Of a stretch of 64,000 bases of DNA, positions 38,755 to 48,518 are shown in pieces (the first letter of the stretch is position 1; each line of letters opens with the position of its first letter). The DNA is from Lactiplantibacillus mudanjiangensis (GTDB lineage: Bacteria; Bacillota; Bacilli; Lactobacillales; Lactobacillaceae). Below the pieces are notes generated by a model. It had not been told where the DNA came from, made no database searches, and worked only from the letters and a program-made list of their open reading frames with translations. Both the position numbers and the translations under genes were made by a program. The stretch is from the NCBI RefSeq assembly GCF_005405385.1, contig NZ_BJDY01000006.1, positions 62,001 to 126,000 of the forward strand, given 5' to 3'.

Positions 38755-40958
38755 GGCAGCGCCTCCTCCCATAGTTGTTTGGCAAAACTAACTGGCAAAT
38801 CGAACGCTTGATCAGCGGTTTTAATCCAAAGCCGGTCATCAGTGGTCGTTTGTCCAAGATAAGTCGCGGCTGTGCCCATCAGCTCTTCAAATGCAACTTG
38901 TTGCGCTGGCTTTACCGAAACGACAAAACGTGATTGGGTTTCGGCAAAAAAGTCAGTCGCCGACAAGTCACTGGTCAACGTCACACCTAAATCGTGGTCA
39001 AAACAACTTTCAGCAATCGCCACAATCAAGCCGCCCTCAGACACATCATGCGCACTAGCCACGAGACCTTTTTGAATGGCGCGTAGTAATAGACGCTGGT
39101 TTTGATGTTCCGTAACCAGATCAAAGTCGAATAGTTCACCAGAGACTTGCCCTGTCAGCATTTTTTGAATCTCACTACCGTTAAAATCAGCCCCAGTTGT
39201 TCCCAGCACATAGACACCATCGCCGGCTTGCTTGAAATCTTGCGTCGTAATATCGCGTTGGTGTTTGATCAAGCCGACCATTCCAATCATAGGCGTGGGG
39301 TAGATAGCTTCGCCGTTTGACTCGTTATTGAGTGAGACATTGCCTGAAATCACCGGCGTGTTGAATAACTGACACGCACGGGCAATCCCTTGGGCTGATT
39401 CATCCAAATCATAAAATTGTTCCGGCTTTTCGGGGTTACCGTAATTCAAACAATCTGTAATCCCAAGTGGTACACCACCAGAAGCGATAATATTGCGTGC
39501 CGCTTCAGCTACGGCAATTTCGCCACCAATTCGAGGGTTTAAATATAAGTAACGTCCATTTACATCGGTTGTCATCGCTAGGGCCTTATCGGTATGGCGA
39601 ATCCGAATGACACCAGCATCCGAGCCCGGTTTAACCACCGTATTCGTTTGGACTTGTGAATCATAAGTTTCATAAAGTGATTTTTTAGAAGCAATCGTTG
39701 GCTGCTGCAACATTTTTTTCAACGTCCCAGTTGCATCAACTAGTCGTGGCATAAATTGATGATGGCTCTGCTTGGTTAACCGACTTGGTCGCTTTTTATC
39801 CCGTTGATAAACGGGCGCTTTAGTCGCCAACGCATCTACCGGCACATCAGCTACCAGTTGACCGTGATGAAATAATTGGTATTGATGCCCTTCAGTGACT
39901 TCGCCAATCTTAACCGCATCTAACCCATACTTTTCAAACACGGCGTAAATTTCGGCTTCGGCGCCGGCTTTGACGCACAACAACATTCGTTCTTGTGATT
40001 CCGATAACATCAATTCAAACGGCGTCATCCCGCTTTCACGTTGTGGTACTAAATCTAAGTTCAATTCCAGTCCACTGCCAGCTTTCGAGGCCATTTCAGC
40101 GGACGATGAAACTAAGCCCGCCGCCCCCATGTCTTGAATCCCGATCAACACATCGCGATGCTCATGGATAACTTCCAAACAAGCTTCCATTAACAGTTTT
40201 TCCATAAATGGATCACCCACTTGTACTGCAGAGCGTTGCGTGGCTTTAGCATCGTTGAATTCGGCCGAGGCAAACGAGGCCCCATTAATGCCATCACGGC
40301 CCGTCTTGGCACCGACATAAATCACGCTATTGCCAATTCCGGTGGCTTGCCCTTTTTGAATATCGGCCTGATCCAAAATTCCGACACACATCGCATTAAC
40401 AAGCGGATTTTTTTGATAACTGGCATCAAATACAGTATCACCGCCAACCGTTGGAATCCCGATACAGTTACCATAACCACCGATGCCGGCGACCACTTGT
40501 GAAATCAAATATTTCGTATGCGCATCATCGGGTTCGCCAAAACGCAAACTGTCCAGTAGCGCAATCGGGCGCGCCCCCATCGAAAAGATGTCCCGAATAA
40601 TCCCGCCAACACCAGTCGCGGCCCCTTCATATGGCTCAACCGCGGAGGGATGATTATGACTTTCCGCTTTAAAGACAACGGCTTGTCCATCACCAATATC
40701 AATGATTCCCGCCCCTTCACCAGGGCCTTCTAAAACTTGTTCGCCTTGGGTCCAAAACTTTTTGAGGACTGGTTTCGAATTTTTATAAGAACAGTGTTCA
40801 CTCCACATCCCAGAAAACAATCCGGCTTCCGTGTAATTCGGCAACCGACCAAGAACTTTTTCACTAATGAGTTGATACTCATCATCCGTTAAGCCCCAGT
40901 CACGGTAAACTTTTTGATCACGCAATTCATTGGCCGATAAGGTTTGGTTTTTAAGCAT
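38739..40958 (-). CDS. purL: Phosphoribosylformylglycinamidine synthase subunit PurL
   Basis: The 739-residue protein is the short PurL of Gram-positive bacteria that works with PurS and PurQ. Motifs are [43 protein letters not shown] and [23 protein letters not shown] lies 6 nt ahead of the chosen ATG, and the gene overlaps the purQ stop by 8 nt. Confidence 0.95.
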   Translation of the reverse strand: MLKNQTLSANELRDQKVYRDWGLTDDEYQLISEKVLGRLPNYTEAGLFSGMWSEHCSYKNSKPVLKKFWTQGEQVLEGPGEGAGIIDIGDGQAVVFKAESHNHPSAVEPYEGAATGVGGIIRDIFSMGARPIALLDSLRFGEPDDAHTKYLISQVVAGIGGYGNCIGIPTVGGDTVFDASYQKNPLVNAMCVGILDQADIQKGQATGIGNSVIYVGAKTGRDGINGASFASAEFNDAKATQRSAVQVGDPFMEKLLMEACLEVIHEHRDVLIGIQDMGAAGLVSSSAEMASKAGSGLELNLDLVPQRESGMTPFELMLSESQERMLLCVKAGAEAEIYAVFEKYGLDAVKIGEVTEGHQYQLFHHGQLVADVPVDALATKAPVYQRDKKRPSRLTKQSHHQFMPRLVDATGTLKKMLQQPTIASKKSLYETYDSQVQTNTVVKPGSDAGVIRIRHTDKALAMTTDVNGRYLYLNPRIGGEIAVAEAARNIIASGGVPLGITDCLNYGNPEKPEQFYDLDESAQGIARACQLFNTPVISGNVSLNNESNGEAIYPTPMIGMVGLIKHQRDITTQDFKQAGDGVYVLGTTGADFNGSEIQKMLTGQVSGELFDFDLVTEHQNQRLLLRAIQKGLVASAHDVSEGGLIVAIAESCFDHDLGVTLTSDLSATDFFAETQSRFVVSVKPAQQVAFEELMGTAATYLGQTTTDDRLWIKTADQAFDLPVSFAKQLWEEALPCRLK

Positions 40959-41634
40959 GGGCAACCTCCTGAGTTTGGCGAGCAATTAACGATTGGAACA
41001 AACCAAGGCCATCCGTTGAGCCTAATAGCGCTTCAACTGCACGCTCAGGATGAGGCATCATCCCTAAAACATTGCCTTGACGATTCATAATTCCCGCAAT
41101 ATTAGCCACACTACCATTTGGATTTGCCGCATATTCAAATAAGATTTGATGATTGGCCCGTAATTCAGCTAAGGTATCATCGTCGCAATAGTAATTCCCT
41201 TCGCCGTGCGCAATCGGTAGCTGAATATGTGCATCCGGTTCATAAGCTGAGGTAAATTGTGTTGACGTATTTTTAACGATTAACTCACTCGTCTGACAAA
41301 TAAATTGACCACGACGGTTAGCTTGTAACGCACCGGGTAACAGGCCAGCTTCAGTTAAGATTTGGAACCCATTACAAATACCCACAACCGGCTTTCCGGC
41401 CGCTGCCATCGCTTTAATTGCCGTCATAACCGGTGCAAACCGAGCAATCGCGCCACTGCGCAAGTAATCACCATATGAAAACCCACCCGGTAAAATCACG
41501 GCATCGTATTGATCGAGAGTCGTCGTTGTTGCCGCCGGAACTAAATCAGCTTCAACCTGCAAAACATCACGTAGCGCATTGACCATATCGTGGTCGCAAT
41601 TAGAACCTGGAAAAACCGGGACTGCAAATTTCAT
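40951..41634 (-). CDS. purQ: Phosphoribosylformylglycinamidine synthase subunit PurQ
   Basis: The 227-residue glutaminase subunit delivers ammonia to Pur[20 protein letters not shown] starts the fold. The nucleophile is in [23 protein letters not shown] and the His-Glu pair in [12 protein letters not shown]. It begins 3 nt after purS. Confidence 0.95.
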   Translation of the reverse strand: MKFAVPVFPGSNCDHDMVNALRDVLQVEADLVPAATTTTLDQYDAVILPGGFSYGDYLRSGAIARFAPVMTAIKAMAAAGKPVVGICNGFQILTEAGLLPGALQANRRGQFICQTSELIVKNTSTQFTSAYEPDAHIQLPIAHGEGNYYCDDDTLAELRANHQILFEYAANPNGSVANIAGIMNRQGNVLGMMPHPERAVEALLGSTDGLGLFQSLIARQTQEVAHA

Positions 41635-41637
41635 CGT

Positions 41638-41892
41638 TTAGAGCGCCTCCATCTCGGTAATTTCGTATCGATAGGTTTCCATATTAACGTTGGCCAATAA
41701 TTGATCACACATTTCATCAACTTCCGTGGCAACAGGACGTTCACCGGCGGCTAGTTTAAGTTCAAAATATTTACCCAGTTCCACTGACTGAACATTTTCA
41801 TAGCCCAATCGATGTAAAGCATCGTTCACCGCTTCACCTTTGGGATCGAGGATAGAATCTTTATAAGTCACATATACTTTAACGAGATACAT
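41638..41892 (-). CDS. purS: Phosphoribosylformylglycinamidine synthase subunit PurS
   Basis: The 84-residue PurS helps dock PurQ on PurL. VKVYVTYKDSILDPKGEAVNDALHRLGY is the family signature. The ATG shares its A with the purC stop (TAATG), so translation is coupled. Confidence 0.93.
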   Translation of the reverse strand: MYLVKVYVTYKDSILDPKGEAVNDALHRLGYENVQSVELGKYFELKLAAGERPVATEVDEMCDQLLANVNMETYRYEITEMEAL

Positions 41893-42623
41893 TAAGCTTG
41901 ACTCCCTTCAACGGCAGTTAACCGGTTTAAGACTTCTTGGTAAACGGTGGTGAGATCACCCAAATCATGACGGAAGACATCCTTATCTAGTGACTTTTTC
42001 GTCTTTTTATCCACTAATCGACAACTGTCAGGGGAAATTTCATCGGCCAATAACACATGGCCCGTTGACGTTAAGCCAAATTCAATCTTAAAATCAACGA
42101 GTTCAATGGCCATTTCGTTAAAAATAGTTTGCAACCGATCATTAACCAATAACGCTTGTCGACGCATTTCGGCAAGTACCTCAGGTGTCGCAATCTTAAG
42201 CGCAGTTATTTGAGAATCATTAATAAATGGATCATCTAAGTCATCACTCTTATAAAAGAATTCCATCACCGGTGTTGCAAAACTGGTTAAATGGGGCACA
42301 TTAAATTTACGTTCAAAGCTTCCAGAAGCCGCATTTCGGACGACTGTTTCGAGTGGAATCATGTTAACACGTCGAACTAATTGAACGTGTTCAGATAGCT
42401 GATCGATAAAATGATTGGCAATACCATGTTGGGCCAAGTCCTTGAAAATCAAGCTTGAAATCCGGTTATTTAATAAGCCTTTTTGATCAATTGCCACTTT
42501 ACGTTTACCGTTCAGTGCCGTTGCCTGATCGAGATAATCGACCCACAAAACATCAGGATCAGTCGTTTGATACATCATTTTTGCTTTACCGGTATACAGC
42601 AAGTCACCTTTTTCAATCGTCAT
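41892..42623 (-). CDS. purC: SAICAR synthase
   Basis: PurC joins CAIR and aspartate using ATP. The 243-residue protein has DLLYTGKAKMMYQT, RRVNMIPLETVVRNAASGSF and LVDFKIEFGLTSTGHVLLADEISPDSCRL. It lies 2 nt after purK. Confidence 0.95.
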   Translation of the reverse strand: MTIEKGDLLYTGKAKMMYQTTDPDVLWVDYLDQATALNGKRKVAIDQKGLLNNRISSLIFKDLAQHGIANHFIDQLSEHVQLVRRVNMIPLETVVRNAASGSFERKFNVPHLTSFATPVMEFFYKSDDLDDPFINDSQITALKIATPEVLAEMRRQALLVNDRLQTIFNEMAIELVDFKIEFGLTSTGHVLLADEISPDSCRLVDKKTKKSLDKDVFRHDLGDLTTVYQEVLNRLTAVEGSQA

Positions 42624-42625
42624 GT

Positions 42626-43756
42626 TTATTGTGCTCCCTTCAACAAATCCATCATGTGTAAACTCTGATTCAACTCATCCGTGACAATCGTGATATGCCC
42701 CATTTTACGTTGTGGCTTAATCTCGGCCTTGCCATAATCATGGAAATGCCATTCGGGATGCGCCACAAGTTGGTCACGAGCCACGGTTAAATCGGCCCCC
42801 AATAAGTTGCGCATCACCGCTGGCTTAAGCTGGGTAATCGGCGGAATAGGTAACCCACAAATACTACGAATGTGGGCTTCAAACTGAGAAATATTACAAG
42901 CTTCTATCGTATAATGCCCAGAATTGTGGGGTCTTGGTGCTAGTTCGTTTACTAATAACCGATCATCTGGCAGGACAAAGAACTCAATCCCTAAAACACC
43001 ACGTAACGACAACGCATTGGCGATTGATACTGCAATTTGTTGGGCAGCGGCATGAACGGCTGGTCCGACAGTTGCAGGTGCAATGGTCGTGTGCAAAATA
43101 TGATTTTTATGCCGATTTTCAACTAAGGGAAAGGTCGTGACGACGCCAGTAGCACTGCGCGTCACCATCATTGAAACTTCTAATCGAAAGGTTTGGCGTG
43201 CTTCTAAAATACATGGTTGATCAAGTAACGCTAAGGCTGCTTCGCTTGGGAGAGTTGTCATTAAGTCGGTTTGTCCGTGACCATCATAGCCACCAGCTGC
43301 TGTTTTTAAAATGGCCGGCGTCCCCACTCGCTGCATGGCATAAATCAACGATTGCTCATCTGTCACTGCCGCAAACTCGGTAACAGGAATCCCATTATCA
43401 TGCAAAAACTGCTTTTCATTTAATCGATTTCCCGTAATATGCAATAACGCTGTGCCTTGCGGTAAAGCCGCATATTGTTGGGCCGCGATCAACGCAGCCT
43501 CATCGACATTTTCAAATTCATAAGTTAAAACATCGCTACGCTTGGCAAGGTCAATCAACGCCGATTGGTCATCATAGGGCGCCGTAATTTGAAAATCGGC
43601 CACTTGAGCCGCGGGTGCTTGCGGCGTTGGATCTAAAATTCCCACATGATAACCCATACTCTTCGCACTAAGTGCCAACATCTGACCCAGTTGACCACCA
43701 CCAACAATCCCGATTGTCGCTGGTGGCAAAATCGGTTGCTTAGAAGTCACGTTCAC
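42626..43756 (-). CDS. purK: N5-carboxyaminoimidazole ribonucleotide synthase
   Basis: PurK carboxylates AIR with ATP and bicarbonate. The 376-residue ATP-grasp protein has [35 protein letters not shown] and [20 protein letters not shown]. The start is GTG at 43756, with AGGAGG 9 nt upstream, overlapping the purE end by 17 nt; earlier in-frame starts lie deep in purE. Confidence 0.93.
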   Translation of the reverse strand: MNVTSKQPILPPATIGIVGGGQLGQMLALSAKSMGYHVGILDPTPQAPAAQVADFQITAPYDDQSALIDLAKRSDVLTYEFENVDEAALIAAQQYAALPQGTALLHITGNRLNEKQFLHDNGIPVTEFAAVTDEQSLIYAMQRVGTPAILKTAAGGYDGHGQTDLMTTLPSEAALALLDQPCILEARQTFRLEVSMMVTRSATGVVTTFPLVENRHKNHILHTTIAPATVGPAVHAAAQQIAVSIANALSLRGVLGIEFFVLPDDRLLVNELAPRPHNSGHYTIEACNISQFEAHIRSICGLPIPPITQLKPAVMRNLLGADLTVARDQLVAHPEWHFHDYGKAEIKPQRKMGHITIVTDELNQSLHMMDLLKGAQ

Positions 43757-44222
43757 TTTGTTCCGCCTCCTGCCGTTGCTGCTGCCGAAAATCCAGTACC
43801 GCTTGTTGACTAGTTGCATCCTGTAACCCCAAAATTTGTGCCGCCATCAGCGCGGCATTCTTTGCGCCTGCTGTCCCAATTGCCATTGTTGCTACCGGTA
43901 TCCCACCCGGCATTTGCACAATAGATAACAACGAATCCATCCCATTCAACGCTTTCGTTTGCATCGGCACGCCAATCACTGGTAACACCGTGTTGGCCGC
44001 GAGCATCCCAGGTAAATGGGCCGCACCACCGGCACCAGCAATAATGACTTGAATTCCCAACTCCGCCGCTTGCTGCCCATAGCTTTGCAATTTATCCGGC
44101 ATCCGATGTGCCGAAATAATGTGCCGTTCATAATCGATTCCGAGGGCCGCCAATTGTTCGGCAGCCAGTTGCATGGTCGGCCAATCTGAGATCGACCCCA
44201 TTACTAAACTAACTTTCGCCAT
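43740..44222 (-). CDS. purE: N5-CAIR mutase, first gene of the pur operon
   Basis: PurE moves the carboxyl group of N5-CAIR to give CAIR. The 160-residue protein has the substrate loop [20 protein letters not shown] and [25 protein letters not shown]. The ATG at 44222 has GAGGGATTGAA upstream. The leader is only about 24 nt, so there is no room for a riboswitch; control must be at the promoter. Confidence 0.95.
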   Translation of the reverse strand: MAKVSLVMGSISDWPTMQLAAEQLAALGIDYERHIISAHRMPDKLQSYGQQAAELGIQVIIAGAGGAAHLPGMLAANTVLPVIGVPMQTKALNGMDSLLSIVQMPGGIPVATMAIGTAGAKNAALMAAQILGLQDATSQQAVLDFRQQQRQEAEQSERDF

Positions 44223-44252
44223 TTCAATCCCTCTTTCCATCTTTTCACCATT

Positions 44253-44281
44253 AGTTTAGCAAGACATGGTTTCGCTGTCAA
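44253..44281 (-). promoter_or_regulatory. purE operon promoter
   Basis: Minus strand TTGACA (44276-44281), 17 bp, TAAACT (44253-44258). Predicted start is near 44246. Confidence 0.8.
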
Positions 44282-44315
44282 CGAATTTCTTAACTTTATC
44301 CATAAATTAACATTT

Positions 44316-44326
44316 TAATGTTCGTG
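44316..44326 (-). promoter_or_regulatory. PurBox candidate upstream of purE
   Basis: CACGAACATTA on the minus strand is centred about 75 bp upstream of the predicted start. In Lactococcus the activator PurR binds AWWWCCGAACWWT at about -76. A second match (ACCGAACAAT, plus strand 44463-44472) lies farther upstream beside the terminator. Confidence 0.65.
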
Positions 44327-44351
44327 TTTAACAAAATAACCAGATTATTCA

Positions 44352-44423
44352 ACTCACTAAATATAACAAACATTTTGGACGATTATACATTCATTTCAAT
44401 GCTTAAAGCTGTATTTAGTGGGT
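44352..44423. repeat. Spaced inverted repeat upstream of the pur promoter
   Basis: Arms ACTCACTAAATA (44352-44363) and TATTTAGTGGGT (44412-44423) match at 11 of 12 positions, with about 48 bp between them. The interval holds a minus-strand TATAAT. No function is assigned. Confidence 0.6.
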
Positions 44424-44471
44424 TACGTTGACTTTTCAATATTATTTTATTTATCCAAAATTAACCGAACA

Positions 44472-44504
44472 ATAAAAAAAGCAGCCATCAATTAAGATGA
44501 CTGC
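44472..44504 (-). terminator. Terminator of the flavin-reductase operon
   Basis: GCAGTCATC / GATGGCTGC stem followed by seven T on the minus strand, directly after the stop codon. Confidence 0.9.
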
Positions 44505-44518
44505 ACAGAACTTCAATT

Positions 44519-45814
44519 TTAGCTGTTGCTAGAGGCGCCAGAAACTTCATCAACATCAGGCTTAGCTGGTTTTTCAGGTTCTGCAGTTGGTTCTGCATCC
44601 GCTGAAGCACCAGAAACTTCATCAACTTCTGGTTTAGCAGGCTTTTCTGCTGCCTTGCTTCTCGATGAAGCACCAGATACAGCATCGGTTTCAGCATCAG
44701 GATCTTTAACTAACATTTGACCCGTGTGTTCCAAGTAGTAATTAACCATTGGCATAATATCTAAGACTAACTCGTTAATCCCTTTATAGTCGCCATCAGC
44801 ATCATGCATCGCCTTATAGTAATGCATGACATACTTGTCAGCACCCATACCAGGAACTGGCAAACGGAACATATCCGTTTTACCAGTCCGCAACATATGA
44901 ATCACTTGTTTAACATGTGGAATGGCTGGTTTAGGATGGCAATCAGCCATTGGGTTCCCGGCTTGCGCTGGGGTCCGGGCAGCCAACATATCTTTAGCTT
45001 CCAAGAAATGGTTGTAATAGATAAATTGGTTATTGGCATCGGCGTAAGTTAATTCCATTGGCATTGAATTCAAGAAATAATTCAATTGGTTAACGGTAAG
45101 CAACCCACGATCTAACTTAACGTAGTCGTCACCTTCAGCCGCATGCGTCTTTTCAGCGGCCTTTTCAACCCAATCAGCCGCATGCATATCAACGCCTTCA
45201 ACGGTCGTTTCAACTTTGCCATGTGATTCCAAGTCTTCAGCTTCCCAACCGGGATCTTCCGGCTTGTTCATGTCGTTAATCACGGTCACAAACTTAAGGA
45301 ATTTTTCAAGCGTCGTCTTTAAGAAGGACACAGTGCGTTCGTCTTTGAGATTTTGTTGATCATCAAACGCCGTCTTCACGTCGCCTAATAAGAATTCGTT
45401 ACCAGGCATGACCACTGCGTCAACACCCGGTGATTCCAAGATTTGGCGCAAGTTTAACTGTGCTCGAGAGGAGCCTTGATCATAATAAGACGCACCCACG
45501 ATCATCACTGGCTTCCCCGCCATTGGATGAATCTTGAAAGATAACCATTCGATGACACTCTTCAAACTAGCCGTAATCGTATGGTTATGTTCAGGGGTCG
45601 CAATAATGATCCCATCAGCATGTTCGATCTTCCGTTTCAAATATTGAACAGCATCGCCTTCAGTTTGATCATCACTTTGATTGAACAATGGGACATCATT
45701 AATATCCAAAAGTTCGATATCGGCTTCATCACCAAAGTGACTCGCAATATACTTTAATAACATCCGATTGTATGACTTATCAGCCACCGAACCGGCAATT
45801 CCAACTAACTTCAT
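44519..45814 (-). CDS. Flavin reductase-PAS fusion with three C-terminal flavinylation-type motifs
   Basis: The protein has 431 residues. Residues 1-180 are an NADPH-dependent FMN reductase domain (LVGIAGSVADKSYNRMLLKYI, IIATPEHNHTITASLKSVIEWLS). Residues about 225-365 resemble the PAS-like domain of DUF438 proteins (MPMELTYADANNQFIYYNHFLEA, DCHPKPAIPHVKQVIHMLRTGK, YKAMHDADGDYKGINELVLDI). The tail, about 375-431, is Ala/Pro/Glu/Lys-rich and contains DAVSGAS (377-383), DEVSGAS (398-404) and DEVSGAS (422-428). These fit the D-x-x-[ST]-G-A-[ST] site at which ApbE attaches FMN. No signal peptide, so it is cytosolic. Inference: a reductase carrying covalent FMN on a flexible arm. It follows a paralogous reductase by 18 nt. 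Confidence 0.8.
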   Translation of the reverse strand: MKLVGIAGSVADKSYNRMLLKYIASHFGDEADIELLDINDVPLFNQSDDQTEGDAVQYLKRKIEHADGIIIATPEHNHTITASLKSVIEWLSFKIHPMAGKPVMIVGASYYDQGSSRAQLNLRQILESPGVDAVVMPGNEFLLGDVKTAFDDQQNLKDERTVSFLKTTLEKFLKFVTVINDMNKPEDPGWEAEDLESHGKVETTVEGVDMHAADWVEKAAEKTHAAEGDDYVKLDRGLLTVNQLNYFLNSMPMELTYADANNQFIYYNHFLEAKDMLAARTPAQAGNPMADCHPKPAIPHVKQVIHMLRTGKTDMFRLPVPGMGADKYVMHYYKAMHDADGDYKGINELVLDIMPMVNYYLEHTGQMLVKDPDAETDAVSGASSRSKAAEKPAKPEVDEVSGASADAEPTAEPEKPAKPDVDEVSGASSNS

Positions 45815-45832
45815 AACTTATAGCTCCTCTCG

Positions 45833-46441
45833 TTATAGATTGGCCCAATCCAAATCGCGGATTTCTTGCCGATTAGCTTCATTCGCATGATTCAATTGCT
45901 TCGTCAAGTCCACAAAAGTTTCAAAATCACGGAATAACCCGGCTAACTTAGCCAGCTTGGTTTGGTCAATCATATTACCATCATCATCAAAGGCCTGTAA
46001 TGAGTGGCCTAATAAGAATTCTGAACTTGGCATGATTCGTGCGCGTAATTCAGGTGAATCTAAAATCTGACGCAAATGTTCTTGCGCACGTGAAGTCCCC
46101 AAAGCCCCATACGATGCACCAATAATCATGACGGGTTTATCTGCAAAGGGATGAATGTAATAAGATAGCCATTCTAAGGCGTTCATCAAAACAGCGGGTG
46201 CTGAATGATCATATTCTGGCGTACTGATGATGACCCCGTCAGCTTGATCAATTTGGTCCGCAATCGCTTGCGCCGTAGCTGGAATTTGCTTATCCGCTGG
46301 CTTGTTAAACAACGGTAAGTCCTTAATTTCAACGAGTTCAATTTCCGCTTGTTTAGCGAAATGTTTTTGCATAAATTGCAATAATTTTCGATTGGTCGAC
46401 TTATCTGAATTAGTGCCGACAATCGCAACAAACTTGTGCAT
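45833..46441 (-). CDS. NADPH-dependent FMN reductase
   Basis: The 202-residue flavodoxin-fold protein (FVAIVGTNSDKSTNRKLLQFM, VIISTPEYDHSAPAVLMNALEWLSYYIHPFADKPVMIIGAS) is clearly paralogous to the N-terminal domain of the next gene but lacks the PAS domain and tail. Such enzymes reduce free or bound FMN, quinones or azo compounds. It is first gene of a two-gene operon with a promoter overlapped by a perfect cre site. An ApbE gene is not nearby. Confidence 0.82.
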   Translation of the reverse strand: MHKFVAIVGTNSDKSTNRKLLQFMQKHFAKQAEIELVEIKDLPLFNKPADKQIPATAQAIADQIDQADGVIISTPEYDHSAPAVLMNALEWLSYYIHPFADKPVMIIGASYGALGTSRAQEHLRQILDSPELRARIMPSSEFLLGHSLQAFDDDGNMIDQTKLAKLAGLFRDFETFVDLTKQLNHANEANRQEIRDLDWANL

Positions 46442-46501
46442 GTCAAATAACTCCTTTAACTAAATGATTGAATAACATATATTTTTCTAATTGCTGCCTA
46501 T

Positions 46502-46530
46502 ATTGTAAACGATTTCACGATATAAATCAA
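46502..46530 (-). promoter_or_regulatory. Promoter and cre site of the flavin-reductase operon
   Basis: Minus strand TTGATT (46525-46530), 17 bp, TACAAT (46502-46507). TGTAAACGATTTCA (46504-46517) matches the cre consensus TGWNANCGNTNNCA at every position and covers the spacer and -10, so CcpA should repress. Confidence 0.75.
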
Positions 46531-46538
46531 AAGTATAT

Positions 46539-47564
46539 TTAAGCCGGCGCTTCATCGGGGGCCATAAGTAATTGAATCAGGTCCTGTCGCGCAATCGCAC
46601 CAAAATAAGTCGTTAAATCTAATGGTGCCAACGCTTCAGTAACCGCAGCAGTCGTGTATTTAACCCCTTTTAAGTGGTCAATAACCGCTTGCACGGGTTG
46701 GGCGCCGAAGAAGTCACCATAAATGGTCACATCAGCGATGCGCTCATGCTCAATATTTAACTGAAATTCAACCGTCCCCGCGGAAAAATGCCGGCGATGA
46801 GTGACTGTATAGGCCGGCGCGGCGCCGTAAATCCAATCCCAGTTCTTAAAATAAGTTTGATTGAGTTGCGCAACCCCATTTTGAATGGCAGCATCTAATG
46901 GATAGCTTGAAGCCCGGGCTAAATCATGGACACCGAGAATCTCTCGTGCCAAAATATCGCGGAATCCTTCAATAGTTAGATTTCGATACTTGGGATCTAA
47001 GTAAGGCCGCAGATTGGTCACGCGGCTTTTAACCGACTTAATCCCCTTGGACGCGAGTTTATCGGCTGGCACATTTAACGCTTTTTCAATCTGCGTTTGA
47101 TCCACATCATACATTAGCGTGCCATGTGAAAACATACGGCCGTTTTCAACATGCATCGCATTGCCAGAAAACTTCTTTCCGTCAATCAAGAGATCATTAC
47201 GACCACTTAATTCAGCCCCAGTCGCACCCATTTTGTGTAACGCATTTAATACGGGTTCCGTGAAACGTTTGAAGTTTCCGAAGCCGTTGCCGTCATCCTT
47301 GGTAATAAAGCTAAAACTCACGTTGCCTAAATCATCAAAGACCGCGCCACCACCAGACGTCCGACGGGTTAAGATAATATCATGATCCGTCACGTATTGT
47401 TGATTAATCTCGGCGCGCACATTTTGATAGCGACCGACAATAATACAAGGCGAGTTGATATAAAAATATAAAATTGGCTCTGTTAAATCAGCATGTTCCA
47501 TTAAATAAGTCTCAATCGCTAAGTTCGTACGAATATCATGACTCGGACTAGTTAAATATCGCAT
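46539..47564 (-). CDS. lplA: Lipoate--protein ligase
   Basis: The 341-residue protein is an LplA-type ligase: IIVGRYQNVRAEIN, the lipoate-binding RRTSGGGAVFDDLGNVSFSF (about 67-86), KKFSGNAMH with the catalytic Lys, and a C-terminal accessory domain. It activates scavenged lipoate with ATP and loads the E2 subunits of 2-oxoacid dehydrogenases. It lies 15 nt after the phosphatase gene, so the two may be co-transcribed. Confidence 0.9.
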   Translation of the reverse strand: MRYLTSPSHDIRTNLAIETYLMEHADLTEPILYFYINSPCIIVGRYQNVRAEINQQYVTDHDIILTRRTSGGGAVFDDLGNVSFSFITKDDGNGFGNFKRFTEPVLNALHKMGATGAELSGRNDLLIDGKKFSGNAMHVENGRMFSHGTLMYDVDQTQIEKALNVPADKLASKGIKSVKSRVTNLRPYLDPKYRNLTIEGFRDILAREILGVHDLARASSYPLDAAIQNGVAQLNQTYFKNWDWIYGAAPAYTVTHRRHFSAGTVEFQLNIEHERIADVTIYGDFFGAQPVQAVIDHLKGVKYTTAAVTEALAPLDLTTYFGAIARQDLIQLLMAPDEAPA

Positions 47565-47579
47565 CGCTACCGCTCCTTT

Positions 47580-48371
47580 TTAGTCTAAATACAAGTGCCG
47601 TAAATCGGCCAATTCCGTCTTGGTTAATTTTAATTCGGTCCGTAAATAATGTTGCATATTGCCGGATTGCCGTTTGATTTCGGCTAAAGCGGTATCCAAA
47701 TAATCGCCATTAACTGACCACAATGCCTTCACACTCGATAAAGTAGCCTCATCAACGCCTTGAGCTTGGGCTTTTTTAACCATGTTATCGATCCGTTGCT
47801 TGGAGGTTTCATTACTTAATAAGTAATCCTGCCGAATCGTCTTTGGATCAACGCCTAACGCGCTCAATAAGTATACGGCACCCATCCCAGTCCGATCTTT
47901 ACCAGCCGTGCAATGGAATAATAAAGTTTCATTAGCTTGGTCATTGGCAAGCAAGTTATCGAAGAACCGTCGATATTCATTTTTAGCATGTTGTTCCGTT
48001 GCAATCATGCGGTAGACTTTCAACATGTGTCGGTAGCCGCCATCGGGATTTTTTTCCAAATTAGCGGTCATTTTATCAGTTCCATCAGAATTCCGTGTTT
48101 CATCCACATTAAAGACTGGTGCAAATTGATACTTAGCATTACCAGGGACACGATCAGGATCATCCAAAACTTCTTTTGGTGATCGAAAATCAATGTCATA
48201 GCGAACGCCATATTGATCTAAGAATTGTAAATCCGTTTCCGTTAATTGACTTAAATTCCCCGTCCGAATCACTTTATGCCATTTAACAGTGTGACCATCT
48301 TGGGTCGGATAGCCGCCCAATTCCCGGAAGTTAATTCCTTGTTGCATCGTTAAGACCCGTTGTTTTGTCAT
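47580..48371 (-). CDS. Tyrosine/serine-type phosphatase (Y_phosphatase3 family)
   Basis: The 263-residue cytosolic phosphatase has the N-terminal motif GINFRELGGYPTQDGHTVKWHKVIRTGNL and the P-loop HCTAGKDRTG (Cys154-Arg160), the CX5R signature. Related lactobacillar and listerial enzymes (LipA type) dephosphorylate phosphotyrosine or phosphoinositides; the substrate is unknown. The ATG at 48371 has AGGTGG 8 nt upstream. Confidence 0.85.
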   Translation of the reverse strand: MTKQRVLTMQQGINFRELGGYPTQDGHTVKWHKVIRTGNLSQLTETDLQFLDQYGVRYDIDFRSPKEVLDDPDRVPGNAKYQFAPVFNVDETRNSDGTDKMTANLEKNPDGGYRHMLKVYRMIATEQHAKNEYRRFFDNLLANDQANETLLFHCTAGKDRTGMGAVYLLSALGVDPKTIRQDYLLSNETSKQRIDNMVKKAQAQGVDEATLSSVKALWSVNGDYLDTALAEIKRQSGNMQHYLRTELKLTKTELADLRHLYLD

Positions 48372-48518
48372 GCGTTCATCCACCTATTCTATAAGATTAT
48401 CTCTACCACTATTCTACCATGGTCATGAAGGTCACGATTAGAAATCTGCCACATTAATTGACAATGCTGGCCACGGTGAGAAAATGAAAGTAATCAACGA
48501 ATAATGGAGGATTTTTTC

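Noticed and set aside
44223-44300. Purine riboswitch ahead of purE
   Set aside because: The leader from the predicted start is about 24 nt, and the TATAAT..GATATGG..GTTTCTACC motifs are absent; the aptamer is at 27824 instead.
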